Below the pieces are notes generated by a model. The model was not told the DNA's origin. It did not search any database and saw nothing but the letters and a program-made list of their open reading frames with translations. Shown piece by piece: positions 1 through 7,281 of a stretch of DNA of 64,000 bases. The DNA lies in contig CAWFFO010000013.1 in NCBI GenBank assembly GCA_963815135.1, forward strand, positions 118,657 through 182,656, read 5' to 3'. Each line of letters begins with the position of its first letter. Within the stretch, counting starts at the first letter, position 1. The translations under genes were made by a program, and so were the position numbers. The DNA is from CAIWTU01 sp963815135. Lineage in GTDB: Bacteria > Desulfobacterota > Desulfuromonadia > Geobacterales > Geobacteraceae.

Positions 1-461
1 TCCGGGTCACCTATCGGATCCTCTCCGGAAATATTCGCACTTGTGGTAATTATTGGATGACCCAATCCACTTACAATTTCCATGCAAATCTTGTTGTCGG
101 GTATCCGGATGCCGACAGTTTTCTGTTTTGTGACAAGCAAATCCGGAACTATACTCGATGCTGTAAGGACAAAGGTAAAAGGTCCGGGAAGGTATCTCTT
201 CATTATCTTGAAAGCATAGTTACTGACCTTGGCGTATTTCGCAACTTCGGAAATTTCGGAACAGATAAAGGAAAAGGGCTTTTTCTTTTCACGCTGTTTT
301 AATAGATAAATGCGTTCGATACCCTTTTTATTGAAGATGCTACAGCCGATCCCATAGGTTGTGTCCGTTGGATAAGCAATAATACCGCCGCTTTTCAGCA
401 GATCTACAACTTTTCCCACCAACCTGGATTGTGGATTATCGGAATTTATCTCTAGTAGCAT
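1..461 (-). CDS. YciO-type Sua5/YrdC/YwlC family protein, C-terminus cut by window edge
   Basis: The reading frame starts at an ATG at 461 and stays open for 153 codons to the left edge, so the C-terminus is missing. The visible part carries the YrdC-fold landmarks: a YPTDTTYGIG segment near residues 30-39, an LPGPFTFVL segment near 90, and ITTSANISGE near 139-148. The family binds double-stranded RNA/ATP, and its TsaC/Sua5 members make threonylcarbamoyl-AMP for tRNA t6A. The NPQSRL start and the KTVGIRIPDN segment look closer to E. coli YciO than to TsaC, so a role in t6A synthesis is not assured. It is the last visible gene of the minus-strand housekeeping block, 72 bp after dut. No strong Shine-Dalgarno is seen. 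Confidence 0.85.
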   Translation of the reverse strand, partial: MLLEINSDNPQSRLVGKVVDLLKSGGIIAYPTDTTYGIGCSIFNKKGIERIYLLKQREKKKPFSFICSEISEVAKYAKVSNYAFKIMKRYLPGPFTFVLTASSIVPDLLVTKQKTVGIRIPDNKICMEIVSGLGHPIITTSANISGEDPIGDP

Positions 462-533
462 TATTTTGGATGATCAGAGAATAGTTAGTTTTTGTAAAGA
501 AAACAAAATGATCCAAGTCCTTGTGGAGACACA

Positions 534-980
534 TTAAATACCTGTATGTCCAAATCCGCCATTATTCCTTAACGTTTCGTCCAATTCTGTTACTTCCTGC
601 AAGACGGCCCTTGCAAATCTTGCAAAAATAACTTGGGCTATGCGGTCGCCATTGCTTATCGTAAAAGGTTCCATCCCGTGATTGATTACAATAATACATA
701 TTTCGCCTCGATAATCCGAATCAATCGTTCCCGGCGAGTTTACGAGTGTAATACCATGATGAAGGGCCAAACCGCTGCGAGGCCTTATCTGGGCCTCGTA
801 CCCCTCTGGAAGCGATAAAGCGATACCAGTAGGGACAAGCATCCTTTCCCCAGGATGTAGGATTATATCGGCTTCAAGCTCAGCATATAAATCCATGCCT
901 GCCGATTGAGGGGTCATATAACGTGGAAATGAGTTTGCCCCGCCTCGAACCCTCATTATTTTCAGATTGAAATATTCCAT
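534..980 (-). CDS. dut: deoxyuridine 5'-triphosphate nucleotidohydrolase (dUTPase)
   Basis: This is a homotrimeric dUTPase of 148 aa that hydrolyses dUTP to dUMP and pyrophosphate, keeping uracil out of DNA and feeding dTMP synthesis. All five motifs are present: AGMDLYA (27-33), PRSGLA (67-72), NSPGTIDSDYRGE (81-93, with the uridine/catalytic aspartate), GDRIAQ (111-116) and the C-terminal arm GGFGHTG (141-147). The arm has His where Ser is more common. An upstream in-frame TTG at 995 exists, but the ATG at 980 has a GAGG Shine-Dalgarno 9 bases before it, so I chose 980. It begins 11 bp after the M16 peptidase stop and is probably co-transcribed with it. Confidence 0.96.
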   Translation of the reverse strand: MEYFNLKIMRVRGGANSFPRYMTPQSAGMDLYAELEADIILHPGERMLVPTGIALSLPEGYEAQIRPRSGLALHHGITLVNSPGTIDSDYRGEICIIVINHGMEPFTISNGDRIAQVIFARFARAVLQEVTELDETLRNNGGFGHTGI

Positions 981-991
981 CGATTTTGCCC

Positions 992-2248
992 TCAAATGGA
1001 AATAACCGATGGATTCAAATCCAAACCAGCTGTTCTTCCGATTAACTGCAGAGTAAAATATTCAGCCATAAATAATTCTTTACTGAGTTGCAGCAAACCA
1101 GCGGATGTTACTTTTTCAATATTTACGGTGATTTCATTAATTGGAATATTTCTGCCGAAATATATCTCATTCTTGGCTAGTTTTGTCATTCTATTGTCGC
1201 AACTTTCCAATGAAAGGAGCAGATTACCTTTCAGATGCTCTTTTGCGTGTTTCAACTCCTGGTCCGCAATTTCTTCGGTTTTAAGCTTCTTCAGTTCATT
1301 TAGTGTTATATCGATAATTTCATTAATTTTTTCCTGGCTGGCACCTGCGTATATGATTAGGGAGCCTGCATCGGAATGAGATGACACATATGAATATACA
1401 GAATATGCAAGCCCTTTATTTTCCCTGATTTCCTGGAAAAGCCTGGAACTCATACTTCCACCAATAATAGTATTAAGAATATAGCTTTCGTATCGGAGAG
1501 TGTGATTTTGAGGTAGTGCTTTTGTGCCGAGACATAGATGAACCTGTTCAAGGTCCTTGTCAATGGCATTGATCTGTTTATCATAAATGGGAGTTTTTAG
1601 ATCGTCCCTCGAATCACCCGCCGGCATGTAGCAGAATTGGTTGTTCAGCAGTTGCTCAAGCTTAACATGATCAACTTTTCCTGCGGCTGTAACAATAATT
1701 TTCCCAGCCATGAAGTGTTCATTTTTGTATTTTAGAAGAGTTTCACGAGTCAGGCTTTTTACGCTTTCTTCCGTACCAAGAATGGACTTGCCTAGTGGGT
1801 GATTCTTCCAGAAATTCTGATAAAAAAGATCGTGGATATAATTATCAGGGTTATCCTTGACCATCCATATTTCCTGGAGTATGACCTTCCTTTCTTTTTC
1901 CAGCTCATCAGAATCAAAGCTCGAATTGAGAAAAATGTCTGTGAGAAGATCTACCGCTTTTTCAAGATATTCGCTGAGAATCTTCACATAGAAACATACA
2001 TATTCCCTGCAAGTAAAAGCATTCAATACCCCGCCGACCGAATCGATCTCCCTGGCAATATCCAAAGCCGAACGTTTATCGGTCCCTTTGAAGAGCAAAT
2101 GTTCAATAAAATGGGCTATCCCGTTTGTCTCGGCACTTTCGTGCCGAGAACCGGTACTAACCCATATCCCAATTGAAACGGAATGCGCATGGGGCATGTT
2201 TTCGGATATGATCCGAATCCCATTATTTAATAATGATTTAGTTACCAT
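992..2248 (-). CDS. M16 family zinc peptidase (insulinase/processing-peptidase type)
   Basis: The 418-aa protein matches single-unit bacterial M16 peptidases. The inverted zinc motif HFIEH lies at residues 46-50, and the third ligand is Glu126, 76 residues after the motif, in ELEKERKVILQEI. The C-terminal half has the usual inactive M16 domain, with SSRLFQEIRENKGLAYSVYS near residue 265. Such proteins (YmxG-like) regularly follow pnp in bacteria; their substrates are mostly unknown. The gene starts 49 bp after pnp. No good Shine-Dalgarno precedes the ATG at 2248, so the start is less certain than the family assignment. Confidence 0.93.
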   Translation of the reverse strand: MVTKSLLNNGIRIISENMPHAHSVSIGIWVSTGSRHESAETNGIAHFIEHLLFKGTDKRSALDIAREIDSVGGVLNAFTCREYVCFYVKILSEYLEKAVDLLTDIFLNSSFDSDELEKERKVILQEIWMVKDNPDNYIHDLFYQNFWKNHPLGKSILGTEESVKSLTRETLLKYKNEHFMAGKIIVTAAGKVDHVKLEQLLNNQFCYMPAGDSRDDLKTPIYDKQINAIDKDLEQVHLCLGTKALPQNHTLRYESYILNTIIGGSMSSRLFQEIRENKGLAYSVYSYVSSHSDAGSLIIYAGASQEKINEIIDITLNELKKLKTEEIADQELKHAKEHLKGNLLLSLESCDNRMTKLAKNEIYFGRNIPINEITVNIEKVTSAGLLQLSKELFMAEYFTLQLIGRTAGLDLNPSVISI

Positions 2249-2297
2249 ATTGTTATTATACAGCGGAAAACCCGTTTTTCCCGTAAAGCGGATATTG

Positions 2298-4388
2298 CTA
2301 TTCCGGGAGTTTGGATCCGAGTGCCTCTTTCCGGGAGAGTTTAATTTTTCCCTGTTTATCTATTCCGATACATTTGACCAGTACTTTATCGCCTTCTTTC
2401 AGAACATCGCTTACATTTTTTACTCTTTCCGTATCGAGTTCAGAAATATGAACCAGTCCGTCCGTACCTGGAAAAATTTCAACGAATGCACCGAAATCCA
2501 TAACTTTTTTAACAGTCCCCATGTAGAGTTTTCCTTCTTCAGCTTCTGCAGTGAGGTCCCTGATCATTTTTATTGCTTTTTCGCATGCAGCCATATCACT
2601 GCTCGCAATGTTTATCTTCCCGCTATCCTCGATGTCAATGGTAACACCCGTTGCTTCGGTTATACCACGAACATTTTTGCCACCTGACCCTATGACGTCA
2701 CGTATCTTGTCTGTTTTTACAAATATTGTTGTAATTCGCGGAGCATACGGAGAAAGTTCGGCACGAGCCGAATTAATTGTTTCAGACATTTTGCCAAGTA
2801 TATGCAACCGGCCTTCACGTGCCTGTTCGAGAGCTGTACCCATGATTTCCCTGGTTACACCTGTAATTTTAATATCCATTTGTAATGCGCTGACTCCCTC
2901 AGATGTACCGGCAACCTTGAAATCCATATCGCCAAGATGATCTTCGTCTCCGAGAATATCGGAAAGAATGACAACTTTGTCACGTTCCTTTATGAGACCC
3001 ATGGCAATCCCTGCAACGGGAGCCTTAATTGGCACCCCCGCGTCCATCAGTGACAGGGATCCACCGCATACCGATGCCATTGAAGACGAACCGTTACTTT
3101 CCAAAATGTCGGATACGATCCTGACGGTGTAAGGGAAATCATCGTACGATGGAAGAACTTTCTCAAGGGCTCTTTCCGCCAACATGCCGTGACCGATTTC
3201 CCGACGACCGGGCGCAAGACGCATACTGGTTTCACCAACAGAAAACGGAGGGAAGTTGTAATGAAGGAGAAAGCGTTTTTTGCTCTCTCCAAACAGGGAA
3301 TCGATTCGCTGCTCATCTATAGAGGTACCAAGGGTAGCAGCAACTAGAGCCTGTGTTTCTCCTCTGGTAAAAAGAGCCGAACCGTGAGCTCTCGGAAGAA
3401 TGCCTATTTCGGATGTGATAGCTCTAATTGTTTTTGAATCACGGCCGTCAATTCTAATTGCATCGTCAATAATGTGCTCTCGAACCAGTTCGTATTCAAA
3501 ATTGCCGATGAATTCAGTTATTTCTTTCTCTCTTCCTTCGAAATCTGGGATGAGAGATGTCAAGACATCGCTCTTGATAGTACTAATTGATTCATGCCTG
3601 TCGACTTTTGATTTTATTCTGACAGCGTCTTTTATTCTTCCATATGCAAGGTCCCTGACACGTGATTCTAGTTCGGGATCTATTTCGACGGGTGCTACTT
3701 CTCTATTGATAGCACCAACTTTTAGACGAAGTTCTTCCTGTGCCGAAAGGATCGGCTGAATGGCCTCGTGGCCGAAAAAAATTGCATTTAGCATATCCTC
3801 TTCGGAAACAATTGACGCGCTGCCTTCAACCATAATGACTGCATCTCTGCTCCCGGCAACTACGATTTCAATGTCGCTTTTTTCCAAATCCTGCGCAGAA
3901 GGGTTGCATATAAAATTGCCGTCTACTCTCCCTACCTTTACCCCGGCAATTGGACCCAGGAATGGAATATCCGATACTTCCAGGGCCGCTGATGCACCGA
4001 CCATTGCCAGAATTCCGGGATCATTGTCCTTGTCCGCCGATATAACTGTGGCCATAATCTGCGTTTCATTGAGAAAGTTCTCCGGAAAAAGCGGGCGCAA
4101 AGGCCTATCAATGAGCCTGCATGTCAGGACCTCGTTTTCAGTGGGTCTCCCTTCCCTTTTGAAGAACCCGCCAGGAATCTTTCCACCGGCATACGATTTT
4201 TCCTGGTAATTAACGGTCAGAGGGAAAAAGTCCTGCCCTTCCTTGACAGTCTTAGCCGCAACTGCCGTCACCAGTACGATAGTGTCCCCGCAGCGTACTG
4301 TTACCGAACCGTTCGCCTGTTTCGCCATTTTGCCGGTCGAAATACTTATTGTTCTTCCACTAAAATCTATATCTACTTTATGTTCCAT
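2298..4388 (-). CDS. pnp: polyribonucleotide nucleotidyltransferase (PNPase)
   Basis: PNPase is a phosphorolytic 3'-5' exoribonuclease and part of RNA degradation complexes. The 696-aa protein has the full architecture: two RNase PH core domains (first about 10-230, second about 310-540, with the FRRFLLHYNFPPFSVGE and GRREIGHGMLAERAL segments), a KH domain (about 555-615, with the GSGGKN loop) and a C-terminal S1 domain (about 620-690). Its length is normal for the family. An AGGAG Shine-Dalgarno lies about 12 bases before the ATG. It follows rpsO, as in most bacteria, with two hairpins between the genes (see 4496 and 4543). Confidence 0.98.
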   Translation of the reverse strand: MEHKVDIDFSGRTISISTGKMAKQANGSVTVRCGDTIVLVTAVAAKTVKEGQDFFPLTVNYQEKSYAGGKIPGGFFKREGRPTENEVLTCRLIDRPLRPLFPENFLNETQIMATVISADKDNDPGILAMVGASAALEVSDIPFLGPIAGVKVGRVDGNFICNPSAQDLEKSDIEIVVAGSRDAVIMVEGSASIVSEEDMLNAIFFGHEAIQPILSAQEELRLKVGAINREVAPVEIDPELESRVRDLAYGRIKDAVRIKSKVDRHESISTIKSDVLTSLIPDFEGREKEITEFIGNFEYELVREHIIDDAIRIDGRDSKTIRAITSEIGILPRAHGSALFTRGETQALVAATLGTSIDEQRIDSLFGESKKRFLLHYNFPPFSVGETSMRLAPGRREIGHGMLAERALEKVLPSYDDFPYTVRIVSDILESNGSSSMASVCGGSLSLMDAGVPIKAPVAGIAMGLIKERDKVVILSDILGDEDHLGDMDFKVAGTSEGVSALQMDIKITGVTREIMGTALEQAREGRLHILGKMSETINSARAELSPYAPRITTIFVKTDKIRDVIGSGGKNVRGITEATGVTIDIEDSGKINIASSDMAACEKAIKMIRDLTAEAEEGKLYMGTVKKVMDFGAFVEIFPGTDGLVHISELDTERVKNVSDVLKEGDKVLVKCIGIDKQGKIKLSRKEALGSKLPE

Positions 4389-4495
4389 TATTGATACGGT
4401 CTCCTAACCTTTTGATTGGTTGCGTTGGGGCCGTCGATAAAAACACCGGTTACTGCATCACGCATAATTCACCAGTATCTTTATCCGCGCCCCCA

Positions 4496-4524
4496 ACAAA
4501 AAAAATAACAGGCGCCAGGCCTGT
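4496..4524 (-). terminator. Rho-independent terminator between rpsO and pnp
   Basis: On the minus strand the stem ACAGGC/GCCTGT (4519-4524 with 4508-4513), with a 5-nt loop, is followed by a run of eight Ts interrupted only near its start. It lies 60 bp after rpsO and 108 bp before pnp. It would end or attenuate the rpsO transcript, leaving partial read-through into pnp. Confidence 0.75.
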
Positions 4525-4542
4525 CCTCAATAAAAATGGAAA

Positions 4543-4578
4543 GGCAATATACCCCTCTATTTCAAGAGATATACTGCC
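4543..4578 (-). promoter_or_regulatory. long imperfect hairpin just after rpsO, possible RNase processing site
   Basis: Arms 4543-4558 and 4565-4578 pair (GGCA.TATA...CTCT with AGAGATATA.TGCC) with a small internal loop. The hairpin begins 5 bp after the rpsO stop. The rpsO-pnp spacer of many bacteria holds a double-stranded RNase III site used in pnp autoregulation. By position this hairpin is a candidate, but function is not shown. Confidence 0.5.
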
Positions 4579-4583
4579 TTTTC

Positions 4584-4850
4584 TTATCTTCTGATACCAA
4601 GTTTGGCAATGATTGCACGATATCTTTCTACATCTTTCTTTTTAAGATAATCGAGCATCCTTCTGCGCTGTCCGACAATTTTCAACAGACCGCGACGACT
4701 GTGATGATCTTTTTTATGAACCTTGAAGTGTTCAGTTAAATAGATAATTCTTTCGGTAAGAATCGCTATCTGCACTTCAGGGGAACCTGTATCATTGTCA
4801 TGCAGCTTGTAACTGTTTATTATTTCCTGTTTTTTATCTGTGACCAACAT
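4584..4850 (-). CDS. rpsO: 30S ribosomal protein S15
   Basis: The 88-aa protein is a full-length S15, the primary 16S rRNA binder that nucleates the central domain of the 30S subunit. The signature region SPEVQIAILTERI...H.KDHHSRRGL lies at about residues 23-55, and the protein ends RYRAIIAKLGIRR. A strong AAAGGAGG Shine-Dalgarno sits about 8 bases before the ATG at 4850. It lies between truB and pnp, in the usual order. The 112-bp gap to truB is AT-rich and may carry an extra promoter, but I cannot fix one. Confidence 0.98.
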   Translation of the reverse strand: MLVTDKKQEIINSYKLHDNDTGSPEVQIAILTERIIYLTEHFKVHKKDHHSRRGLLKIVGQRRRMLDYLKKKDVERYRAIIAKLGIRR

Positions 4851-4962
4851 GTCGTTTCACCTCCTTTCACCTTAAATAGTTTATTTGCTATAACTTTGAA
4901 ATATCTCTGTTAAACTGAACTTTTTTATCACAAACAGCATAATGTGTAAAGGGTAAAGCTTT

Positions 4963-5943
4963 TTATTGACAAGGGCTAAAGGCAGTTTTACCAAGCATGA
5001 TGGCATTGGACGAGGAAGGAGAATCTTTATGGTTGAATACTCTTAAGAGCTTCATATTATTTCCCCCCTCAGACCATGGAAAAGAAATACTTTCAGCAAC
5101 AGCGATAAGTCTGTTTCCATATGAAAATGAAAATTTTTCTCCAATAAGTGGTTTGGACGAACAATCATCAGGAAATTCGGGTAATTTGGGAATAATACCG
5201 TTTCTGACTTTCTTCACGTCCTCCTCCGCCAGTACGATATCCCTTAAATGTGGCAAGCTGCGATGTAGTGAAATTATTTTATCAGACAATTGTTCTTTGT
5301 CCTGAAAATGAGATAAATTTTCCAGAGAAATTGAGTCGACTTCGGTAAATATTCCACTTGAAATCCTCCGCAATTCTCGCAAATGAGCTCCGCAGCCCAG
5401 ACTATTTCCAAGATCGTGAGCAAGAGTACGTACATACGTTCCCCGTGAACAACGCACCCTGAAAGCAATGCGAGGTAGATTTATATCTACAATATCCAGG
5501 GAAAATATAGAAATATCCCGCGATTCACGGTGTACGGTTTTTCCCTCTCTCGCAAGTTTGTAAAGAGGGATGCCCGATCTTTTCAACGCCGAAAACATTG
5601 GTGGCACCTGTTTTATTGAGCCAATATATCGGGAAAACGTCTCTTTAATAATTTCTTCCGAAACATGTGTCCATGTTTTTTCATGCAGAACTTTGCCTGT
5701 ATGGTCCTGGGTGTCCGTTGCAATACCCAGATGCATGACTGCATGGTATTCCTTGGTTGACTCATCAAGAAAGGGAATAACTTTCGTCGCCTCTCCCAAA
5801 GCAACCGGAAGGACCCCGGTAGCAAAGGGGTCGAGTGTACCTGTATGACCGACTTTTTTCTGTTTGAGGATTCTGCGGATGGAGCTGACGACATCATGCG
5901 ACGTCACCCCTTCGGGTTTGTCAATTACCAGGAAACCGTCCAT
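4963..5943 (-). CDS. truB: tRNA pseudouridine(55) synthase TruB
   Basis: TruB makes pseudouridine 55 in the T-loop of tRNAs and also acts as a tRNA chaperone. The catalytic segment GHTGTLDPFATGVLP contains the nucleophile Asp38. SCSRGTYVRTLAHDLG near residue 190 is the second conserved block. I chose the ATG at 5943 (326 aa) over an upstream in-frame ATG at 5967 because an AGAAGG Shine-Dalgarno is 7-12 bases ahead and the protein then begins MDGFLVIDKP, as in relatives. The start lies 2 bp after the nrnA stop, so coupling is likely. Confidence 0.97.
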   Translation of the reverse strand: MDGFLVIDKPEGVTSHDVVSSIRRILKQKKVGHTGTLDPFATGVLPVALGEATKVIPFLDESTKEYHAVMHLGIATDTQDHTGKVLHEKTWTHVSEEIIKETFSRYIGSIKQVPPMFSALKRSGIPLYKLAREGKTVHRESRDISIFSLDIVDINLPRIAFRVRCSRGTYVRTLAHDLGNSLGCGAHLRELRRISSGIFTEVDSISLENLSHFQDKEQLSDKIISLHRSLPHLRDIVLAEEDVKKVRNGIIPKLPEFPDDCSSKPLIGEKFSFSYGNRLIAVAESISFPWSEGGNNMKLLRVFNHKDSPSSSNAIMLGKTAFSPCQ

Positions 5944-5945
5944 AT

Positions 5946-6896
5946 TCAGAAAACCTTCTCTATACATGAAATTACCTTGTTTCGAACTTCTTCCCTGGTT
6001 CCGGTAACTTTACAGCCGGCTGCATTATGATGCCCACCGCCTCCGAAGGCCGCGGCAAGAACAGATACATCGACTTTTCCTTTAGACCGGAAACCCACTT
6101 TGAACAATCCATTTTCAACTTCCCTGAAAAAAATTGCAACTTCAACTCCGCATATGGAGCGTGGAAAGTTTATGAAGCCGTCGGTAAGATCGGACGTGGC
6201 ACCGGTTTTTTCATACATATCCAAGGTAACGGTAATTGAGGCGATATCACCCCTGTCAGCCACATAAAGGGTAGAAAGAGCAAGGGATAATAATGAGAGG
6301 CGTTGAAGCGGCTGGCTTTCGTAGAGTCTTTCTGAAACAAACCAGGGGTTAATTCCCAACGAAACCATTTCTCCTGAAATATCAAATGCTTCCTGGTCGG
6401 CATTGGAGTACCGGAAGGATCCGGTATCGGTGACGATGGCAGTGTATATGCAGAGAGCAGTGTGATAATCAAGAGAATAGTCGGCTGACGCAATTATTCG
6501 ATAAATAAGAGCACCAGTAGCCGAAGCTTTCGGGTCAACGAAATTTATGGACCCGAAATTTTTATTGTCCGGATGGTGATCTATGTTTATGATTTTGCCG
6601 ATTTGCCCGAAATCCTTCAGTTCATTCCCCGTACGACAAATATCGCCGGAGTCCAGGACAAAACAGATATCGTAGTGACGGTCCGGAATAGAGGTGTGAA
6701 CTGTTTCTGCCATTGGCAGAAATTTAAAATTGTCCGGAACAGGATCACAGGAATAAACGGTGACATCTTTTCCTAAAGCCGATAAATAACTTGCAAGAGC
6801 AAGTGAAGATCCGATTGCATCACCATCGGCATTCTCATGTGTTGCAATCAAGAATGTCCTGTTCAGTGAAATTTCACTGATTATCCTCTGTATCAT
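5946..6896 (-). CDS. nrnA: DHH/DHHA1 bifunctional oligoribonuclease and pAp phosphatase
   Basis: The 316-aa protein belongs to the DHH phosphoesterases that degrade nano-RNAs and remove phosphate from 3'-phosphoadenosine 5'-phosphate. Metal-binding motifs are visible: HENADGDAIGS (20-30), LDSGD (81-85) and IDHHPDN (105-111). The DHHA1 substrate motif GGGGHHNAAG is near the C-terminus. The start was set at the ATG at 6896, which has AAAGG about 6 bases ahead, rather than the TTG at 6911. The gene overlaps the end of rbfA by 23 bp, indicating translational coupling. Its place between rbfA and truB is typical for this operon. Confidence 0.93.
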   Translation of the reverse strand: MIQRIISEISLNRTFLIATHENADGDAIGSSLALASYLSALGKDVTVYSCDPVPDNFKFLPMAETVHTSIPDRHYDICFVLDSGDICRTGNELKDFGQIGKIINIDHHPDNKNFGSINFVDPKASATGALIYRIIASADYSLDYHTALCIYTAIVTDTGSFRYSNADQEAFDISGEMVSLGINPWFVSERLYESQPLQRLSLLSLALSTLYVADRGDIASITVTLDMYEKTGATSDLTDGFINFPRSICGVEVAIFFREVENGLFKVGFRSKGKVDVSVLAAAFGGGGHHNAAGCKVTGTREEVRNKVISCIEKVF

Positions 6897-7257
6897 CTGT
6901 ACCTTTATCAATATTTAATTCATGTAAATCGTGCAGTATATTGTCTATGCGATTTCCGTAAGCAAGGGAATCATCATATTTAAAGATTATGTCAGGGACA
7001 TACCTAAGCCTCAGATTCCTGCCCATTTCCTTACGGATATAACCTTTGGCGCTGTTCAATCCTTTTTCCGTATCTTTTTTCTCTTCCTCGCTTCCGACGA
7101 CACTGAAATATACCGTTGCAAGACGCAAATCATCAGTGAGGTTGACACCGGTCAATGTTACAAAACCGATACGAGGGTCTTTGAGGCCTTTTACCAGAAG
7201 TTCAGATATGATTTCATGAACGGCCTCGGCAACTTTTTCTGATCTTTTGAAAGTCAT
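6874..7257 (-). CDS. rbfA: 30S ribosome-binding factor RbfA
   Basis: RbfA is a KH-fold assembly factor needed for late 30S maturation and 16S 5'-end processing. The 127-aa protein starts MTFKRSEKVAEAVHEIISELL, carries DPRIGFVTLTGVNLTDDLRLATVYFS in the middle, and ends in an acidic tail (DKGTDDTEDNQ). It follows infB by 24 bp and overlaps nrnA. Length and position fit the family. Confidence 0.96.
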   Translation of the reverse strand: MTFKRSEKVAEAVHEIISELLVKGLKDPRIGFVTLTGVNLTDDLRLATVYFSVVGSEEEKKDTEKGLNSAKGYIRKEMGRNLRLRYVPDIIFKYDDSLAYGNRIDNILHDLHELNIDKGTDDTEDNQ

Positions 7258-7281
7258 TTATATCTCTGTAAACAGAATAAA

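Noticed and set aside
57..302. Open frame of 81 codons on the plus strand
   Set aside because: It is the shadow of the YciO-type gene on the minus strand, which carries clear family motifs in its own frame.
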